Below are positions 60,447-64,000 of a DNA stretch of 64,000 nucleotides, in pieces. The position numbers were made by a program, and so were the translations under genes. The notes beneath the pieces are model-generated. The model saw only the letters and a list, made by a program, of their open reading frames with translations. It searched no databases and had not been told where the DNA came from. The stretch's first letter is position 1. Each line of letters opens with the position of its first letter. Location of the stretch: NCBI GenBank assembly GCA_021846275.1, contig JAJZBZ010000004.1, forward strand, positions 166,413 to 230,412. Direction: 5' to 3'. This stretch comes from Acidobacteriota bacterium. GTDB taxonomy: Bacteria > Acidobacteriota > Terriglobia > Terriglobales > Acidobacteriaceae.

Positions 60447-62216
60447 ATGCCAAAAACTGTCGCGTTCCAAGCCGTTGCTTCGTTGCTTGCCGTCGTTGCC
60501 CTCGCTTCCGCCGCCACGCTCTCGGCGCAGAGTTTTCGTGTGCGCATTCCTGCCGACGCGCGTCCGCTGGTGAGCGGCGGAGAGCGTGCGACCGCGCCGG
60601 GGCCAATCGACGGGCGTCTGCTGCTGCTGCTCTCGAACAATCCGAGCGACGAGCCGCGCATGCAGATCGACGACACGCCGCGCTCGCAGAATATCTTCGG
60701 GCTGACGCTGGACGGGGCGACGCCCGGCAGCGTGATCACGTTCGGCGACAGCGCCGCCGGATATCCGCACCAGCACCTGAGCCAGTTGCCGCCGGGCAGC
60801 TATCGCGTGCAGGCTGTGCTGAACCTTTACGAGACCTTTCACATGGCCGATGGCCGCGTGATCAAGCTGGCTCCGGATCGCGGCGAGGGCCAGCGATGGA
60901 ATCTTGCGCCGGGCAATCTTTACTCGAAGCCCTTCGCGGTCACGATTGGCGCGAACGGCAGACCTGAGCACGATGTCACCGTTGACCTGACCGAGGTGAT
61001 TCCGCCCATTCCGCCGACGCCGGATTCCGAGTTCGTGCGCCGCATCCGCATTCAGTCCGCGCTGCTGACGAAGTTCTGGGGAAGGCCGGTGTATCTGGCG
61101 GCGACGGTGCTGGTGCCGTCTGGTTTTGACGCCCATCCGGACGCGCGTTTTCCGCTCATGCTCTTCGAGGACCACTTCAACGATGGATTCGATGAGTTTC
61201 GCACGACGCCGCCGGATCCGAATCTGAAGCCGGACTACTCCGAGCGCTTCCATCTGGCCGGTTACAACCGCATTCAGCAGCAGGAGGCGTACAAGTTCTA
61301 TCAGACGTGGATTTCGCAGAAGTTTCCGCGATTTCTCGTGGTGAAGATTCAGACGGCGAATCCGTTTTACGACGACAGCTACGCGGTGGACTCGGCGAAT
61401 CTTGGCCCGTATGGCGAGGCGATTGAGACCGAGTTGATTCCGGCGGTGGAGAAGAAATTTCGCGCCATTGGACAGGGCTGGGCGCGATTCCTTTACGGCG
61501 GCTCGACCGGCGGATGGGAGGCGATTGCGGCTCAGGTTTTTTATCCGGATCACTACAACGGCGCGTTCATCGCGTGTCCTGATCCTGTTGATTTCCACGC
61601 CTACACCGACATCGATCTCTACCACGATGCCAATGCGTACTACATCCAGGGCGCGAACAAGCGTATCGAGCAGCCGTCGATGCGGGATTATCTCGGCCAT
61701 GTGCTCATCACGCAGCGCGGAGTGAACCAGTACGAGGCCGCGCTGGGCGATCATGGACGCTCCGGCGAGCAGTACGACATCTGGCAGGCGGTCTTCTCAC
61801 CCGTCGGACCGGACGGCTATCCGGCGCGCATCTTTGACAAGCAGACGGGCGCGATCGACCACAAGGTGGCGCAGTACTGGCGCGACCACTACGACCTGAC
61901 GGCGAAGCTGGAGCGCGAGTGGCCGCAGTTGCAGCCGAAGCTCGACGGCAAGCTGCACGTCTACGTCGGCTCGGACGACACCTACATGCTGAACGACGCG
62001 GTCTATCGGCTTCAGGATTTTCTGGACTCGGCCAATCCTCCGGCGCATGCCGAAGTGGCTTACGGGCCGCGCGCCGAGCACTGCTGGAACGGCGATCCCA
62101 CGCTGCCGAATGCCTACAGTCGGCTGCATTACGAGACGCAGTATCTGCCGAAGATCATGGAGCGCATCGAGAAGACGGCTCCTGCGGGAGCGGACCTGAC
62201 GAGCTGGCGCTACTGA
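60447..62216 (+). CDS. Secreted alpha/beta-hydrolase (putative esterase), unassigned family
   Basis: 589 residues with a signal peptide (AVASLLAVVALASAATLSAQ). The N-terminal 200 residues form a beta-rich part (VRIPADARPLVSGGERATAP; HQHLSQLPPGSYRVQAVLNL). The C-terminal half is an alpha/beta-hydrolase of the esterase D/enterochelin esterase kind: LYGGSTGGWEAIAAQVFYPD holds the nucleophile Ser in GGSTGG, and FPLMLFEDHFNDGFDEF precedes it. A late Asp (VGSDDTYMLND) and His (AEHCWNGDP) could complete a triad. The substrate is unknown; a feruloyl- or acetyl-ester of plant polymers is one possibility. Confidence 0.75.
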   Translation: MPKTVAFQAVASLLAVVALASAATLSAQSFRVRIPADARPLVSGGERATAPGPIDGRLLLLLSNNPSDEPRMQIDDTPRSQNIFGLTLDGATPGSVITFGDSAAGYPHQHLSQLPPGSYRVQAVLNLYETFHMADGRVIKLAPDRGEGQRWNLAPGNLYSKPFAVTIGANGRPEHDVTVDLTEVIPPIPPTPDSEFVRRIRIQSALLTKFWGRPVYLAATVLVPSGFDAHPDARFPLMLFEDHFNDGFDEFRTTPPDPNLKPDYSERFHLAGYNRIQQQEAYKFYQTWISQKFPRFLVVKIQTANPFYDDSYAVDSANLGPYGEAIETELIPAVEKKFRAIGQGWARFLYGGSTGGWEAIAAQVFYPDHYNGAFIACPDPVDFHAYTDIDLYHDANAYYIQGANKRIEQPSMRDYLGHVLITQRGVNQYEAALGDHGRSGEQYDIWQAVFSPVGPDGYPARIFDKQTGAIDHKVAQYWRDHYDLTAKLEREWPQLQPKLDGKLHVYVGSDDTYMLNDAVYRLQDFLDSANPPAHAEVAYGPRAEHCWNGDPTLPNAYSRLHYETQYLPKIMERIEKTAPAGADLTSWRY

Positions 62217-62244
62217 CGGTTCACGGCCGGTTCGCTTGCGATCC

Positions 62245-63318
62245 CTACTGCTTTTTCTGCGCTGTCGACTCCGTCATCGCCTGCACACGCAGCGTCGGCA
62301 GCGCCCAGGGATAATGGTCGCGGATGAAGGCAATCATCTTCTCGCGGACGAGGCAGCGCAGGTCGAAATTTTCCCCCGAGCCGGGCGAGCTGACCAGGCA
62401 GCGCAGCTCCATCGTGTGCTCGCTGAGGTTGGTCACCTGCAGGCCGCAGACGCGCCCGTCCCAGAGCGGCGTTTCCGCAACGATGCGCTTCAGTTCCTCG
62501 CGCAGAGGCTCCACGGGAATCCCGTAATCGACGTAGAGAAACGCGGTGCCCATCAGGTCGCTGGTGTGGCGCGTCCAGTTCTGGAAGGGGTTTTCGATGA
62601 AGTAGCTGAGCGGAACGATCAGTCGGCGCTGGTCCCAGATGCGCACCACGACGTAGGTGCTGGTGATCTCTTCAATGCGCCCCCACTCGCCTTCGACGAT
62701 CACCACATCGTCCATGCGGATCGGCTCGCTGAGCGCGATCTGAAGACCGGCCAGCAGGTTCGATGCCGTCGATTTCGCCGCCGCGGCCAGCATCAGCGAA
62801 GCCAGTCCCGCAGAGGCCAGCAGTCCCGTGCCGTACTTCCACAGATCGTGATTGTGCAGGTTCCAGAGCAGCAGGCCGCCGTCAAGCGACAGCACAATGG
62901 CAATCATGATTCGCCGAAAGAACTCCATCTGCGTGTGGGCGCGGCGCGCGCGCAGGTTGTCGGCGGCGGTCAGGTCAAATCGCCTCAGCAACATTGCCTG
63001 CAGGACGGAAACGCCGCCGACGCCGAGCCAGCCTGCCGCGAGGATCAGCGCGATGCGTACAACCTGTTCGATCTGGCCGAGCAGCGTTGCGGAGACGCCG
63101 GGAATCAGCGGCAGTATGATCTCGGCGCTCGCCGCCAGCAGCACGGCGCGCGCCGGACCCGTCAGATGCCGACCCACGCCGAGTTGTTTTCGCTGGGTTT
63201 CAGTCTGCCGACGGCGCAGCAGGCGGAAGAGCAGAAAGTGTGTGCCGTTGCCAAAGACCAGTGCCGCCGCAATGAGCGCCAGAAGGACGAGTGCGTGTTT
63301 TTCCGCCAGTGAGATCAT
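62245..63318 (-). CDS. MscS-family mechanosensitive ion channel
   Basis: 357 residues. Four or five hydrophobic spans (LAEKHALVLLALIAAALVFG first) lead to a pore-lining helix (GLLASAGLASLMLAAAAKST) and the MscS beta domain (LQIALSEPIRMDDVVIVEGE, then GRIEEITSTYVVVRIWDQRR, LIVPLSYFIENPFQNWTR). The cytoplasmic alpha/beta cage follows. It acts as an emergency valve at the inner membrane under osmotic downshock. The start was placed at the ATG at 63318 (GAGGA just upstream); the open frame upstream to 63534 is not hydrophobic or conserved. Confidence 0.9.
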   Translation of the reverse strand: MISLAEKHALVLLALIAAALVFGNGTHFLLFRLLRRRQTETQRKQLGVGRHLTGPARAVLLAASAEIILPLIPGVSATLLGQIEQVVRIALILAAGWLGVGGVSVLQAMLLRRFDLTAADNLRARRAHTQMEFFRRIMIAIVLSLDGGLLLWNLHNHDLWKYGTGLLASAGLASLMLAAAAKSTASNLLAGLQIALSEPIRMDDVVIVEGEWGRIEEITSTYVVVRIWDQRRLIVPLSYFIENPFQNWTRHTSDLMGTAFLYVDYGIPVEPLREELKRIVAETPLWDGRVCGLQVTNLSEHTMELRCLVSSPGSGENFDLRCLVREKMIAFIRDHYPWALPTLRVQAMTESTAQKKQ

Positions 63319-63573
63319 CGGTCCTCGTCGTCGCCGCAGGCGCGCGCTGCCCGGCCTGCGGCTTCGTTGGATTTTCCGCCCCCGGCACGGAGTTTCTTTC
63401 TGATAGGACGCGCAAACGGCTTTTCGCGATGCCTCACCGCTCGCGATACAGCCCGCGAAGGCAAATGCGCATCCATACGGTAGTTGCATCGGAAAATCGA
63501 GTTGGCAAACTCTGTCAAAGCAGAAAGCGATCAACCTGTTGCAGCGGGTATGATGCTCAGTGCAAGGTCATTC

Positions 63574-63591
63574 CGGCGCTGCAAAGCGCCG
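63574..63591 (+). other. Hairpin with GCAA tetraloop in the usp leader
   Basis: CGGCGCT (63574-63580), GCAA loop, AGCGCCG (63585-63591), a perfect 7-base stem directly before the GGAGCG ribosome site of the universal stress gene. A TATGAT (63549-63554) may be the -10. Confidence 0.4.
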
Positions 63592-63604
63592 ATCAGGAGC
63601 GTTC

Positions 63605-64000
63605 ATGAGCATATTTCAGTCAGATGTGGCCGAGCGGCTGCGGACGGTGGTCTTTGCAACGGATTTCTCCGATGCCAGTGAGAATGCGGGCCGCTATGCC
63701 CGCTTGCTGGCGCGGCGCATGCACGCTTCGCTGGTGGTGATGCACGCGTTTTATCTGGACCAGGGCGCGCTGGAAGCCGAGATTTTCAGCAAGCTCCTGA
63801 GTCAGCAGCGGGTCCATCTGCGGGAGCGGATTGAGGCGGTTGCAAGCGAACTGGCAACGGGTGGCGGTGTCACGGAAGCGCTGCTGGCCGAGGGTGATCC
63901 GCGCCTGATGGTGCCGCAGGTGGCCGCCGAGCGTCAGCCTTCGCTGATCGTGATGGGCACGCACGGCGGCGGCGCGATGGAGCGCTTCGTCATCGGTTCC
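63605..64000 (+). CDS. Universal stress protein family (3' truncated by window edge)
   Basis: 132 codons are visible. LRTVVFATDFSDASENAGRY is the UspA start, with the Asp of the nucleotide pocket, and IVMGTHGGGAMERFVIGS is the G-x2-G-x9-G-S/T ATP-binding motif at the end of the domain. Relatives are cytoplasmic proteins induced by starvation or stress. Whether a second Usp domain follows cannot be seen. ATG 63605 has AGGAGC at 6-7 bases. Confidence 0.88.
   Translation, partial: MSIFQSDVAERLRTVVFATDFSDASENAGRYARLLARRMHASLVVMHAFYLDQGALEAEIFSKLLSQQRVHLRERIEAVASELATGGGVTEALLAEGDPRLMVPQVAAERQPSLIVMGTHGGGAMERFVIGS

Noticed and set aside
1..64000. CRISPR arrays, insertion sequences, prophage or defence islands
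   Set aside because: No regularly spaced repeats, transposase, integrase or phage structural genes were seen on either strand.

Overview
The window is a GC-rich bacterial chromosome segment. Gene content points to an acidobacterium of the family Acidobacteriaceae (Terriglobia), similar in content to Acidobacterium, Terriglobus or Granulicella. The pointers are a VWFA-related protein of the acidobacterial type, a bcsQ / bcsA-bcsB fusion / bcsZ / bcsC cellulose operon, GH10 and GH3 plant-polymer hydrolases, and a motility locus. Species cannot be fixed from sequence reading alone. I saw no insertion sequence, prophage, CRISPR array or plasmid function.

Region 1 (1-10.3 kb) is a flagellar and chemotaxis cluster, all on +: the end of a fliN-like gene, a zinc-finger/MshEN protein, cheY, cheX, flgF, flgG, flgA, flgH, flgI, a flgJ-type rod-binding gene, flgM, a flgN-like gene, flgK and flgL. 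Region 2 (10.5-16.4 kb) holds a small unknown gene, a GH10 xylanase, a VWFA-related protein, rpsO and pnp. Region 3 (16.4-22.3 kb) holds a GGDEF diguanylate cyclase, murA, murQ and a serine hydrolase on -, then lepB on +. Region 4 (22.4-33.4 kb) holds carA, carB, a GH3 glycosidase, tesA and the ybbA/ybbP-type transporter. Region 5 (33.5-39.9 kb) is a heavy-metal RND efflux operon with a small Cys/His-rich protein, followed by tRNA-Gln. Region 6 (40.2-53.3 kb) is the cellulose operon on -. Region 7 (53.7-64 kb) holds tRNA-Lys, an ATP-grasp protein, a DUF4254 protein, a TPR protein, a YvcK/CofD-like protein, a lytic transglycosylase, a secreted alpha/beta-hydrolase, an MscS channel and a truncated universal stress protein.

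The main theme is a possible cyclic-di-GMP circuit joining motility to cellulose. Three sites match the flagellar sigma-28 (FliA) promoter pattern with the same 11-base gap: upstream of cheY, of flgM (leading flgM-flgN-flgK-flgL) and of the diguanylate cyclase about 6 kb away. The third has a perfect GCCGATAA -10. The flagellar cluster also encodes a protein with a two-motif MshEN domain, a known c-di-GMP-binding fold, joined to a four-cysteine motif. The cellulose synthase has an intact PilZ domain. The sequence therefore suggests that a c-di-GMP synthase is made with the late flagellar genes, with one candidate receptor in the flagellar operon and another on the cellulose synthase. The motifs are seen directly; the circuit is inferred.

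Other points are a set of -10-like boxes 6-8 bases before ATG codons that lack a Shine-Dalgarno sequence (possible leaderless mRNAs), arginine tracts in the BcsC linker and at the PNPase tail, a BcsQ with a large N-terminal extension and an altered Walker A motif, and a hairpin between carA and carB.
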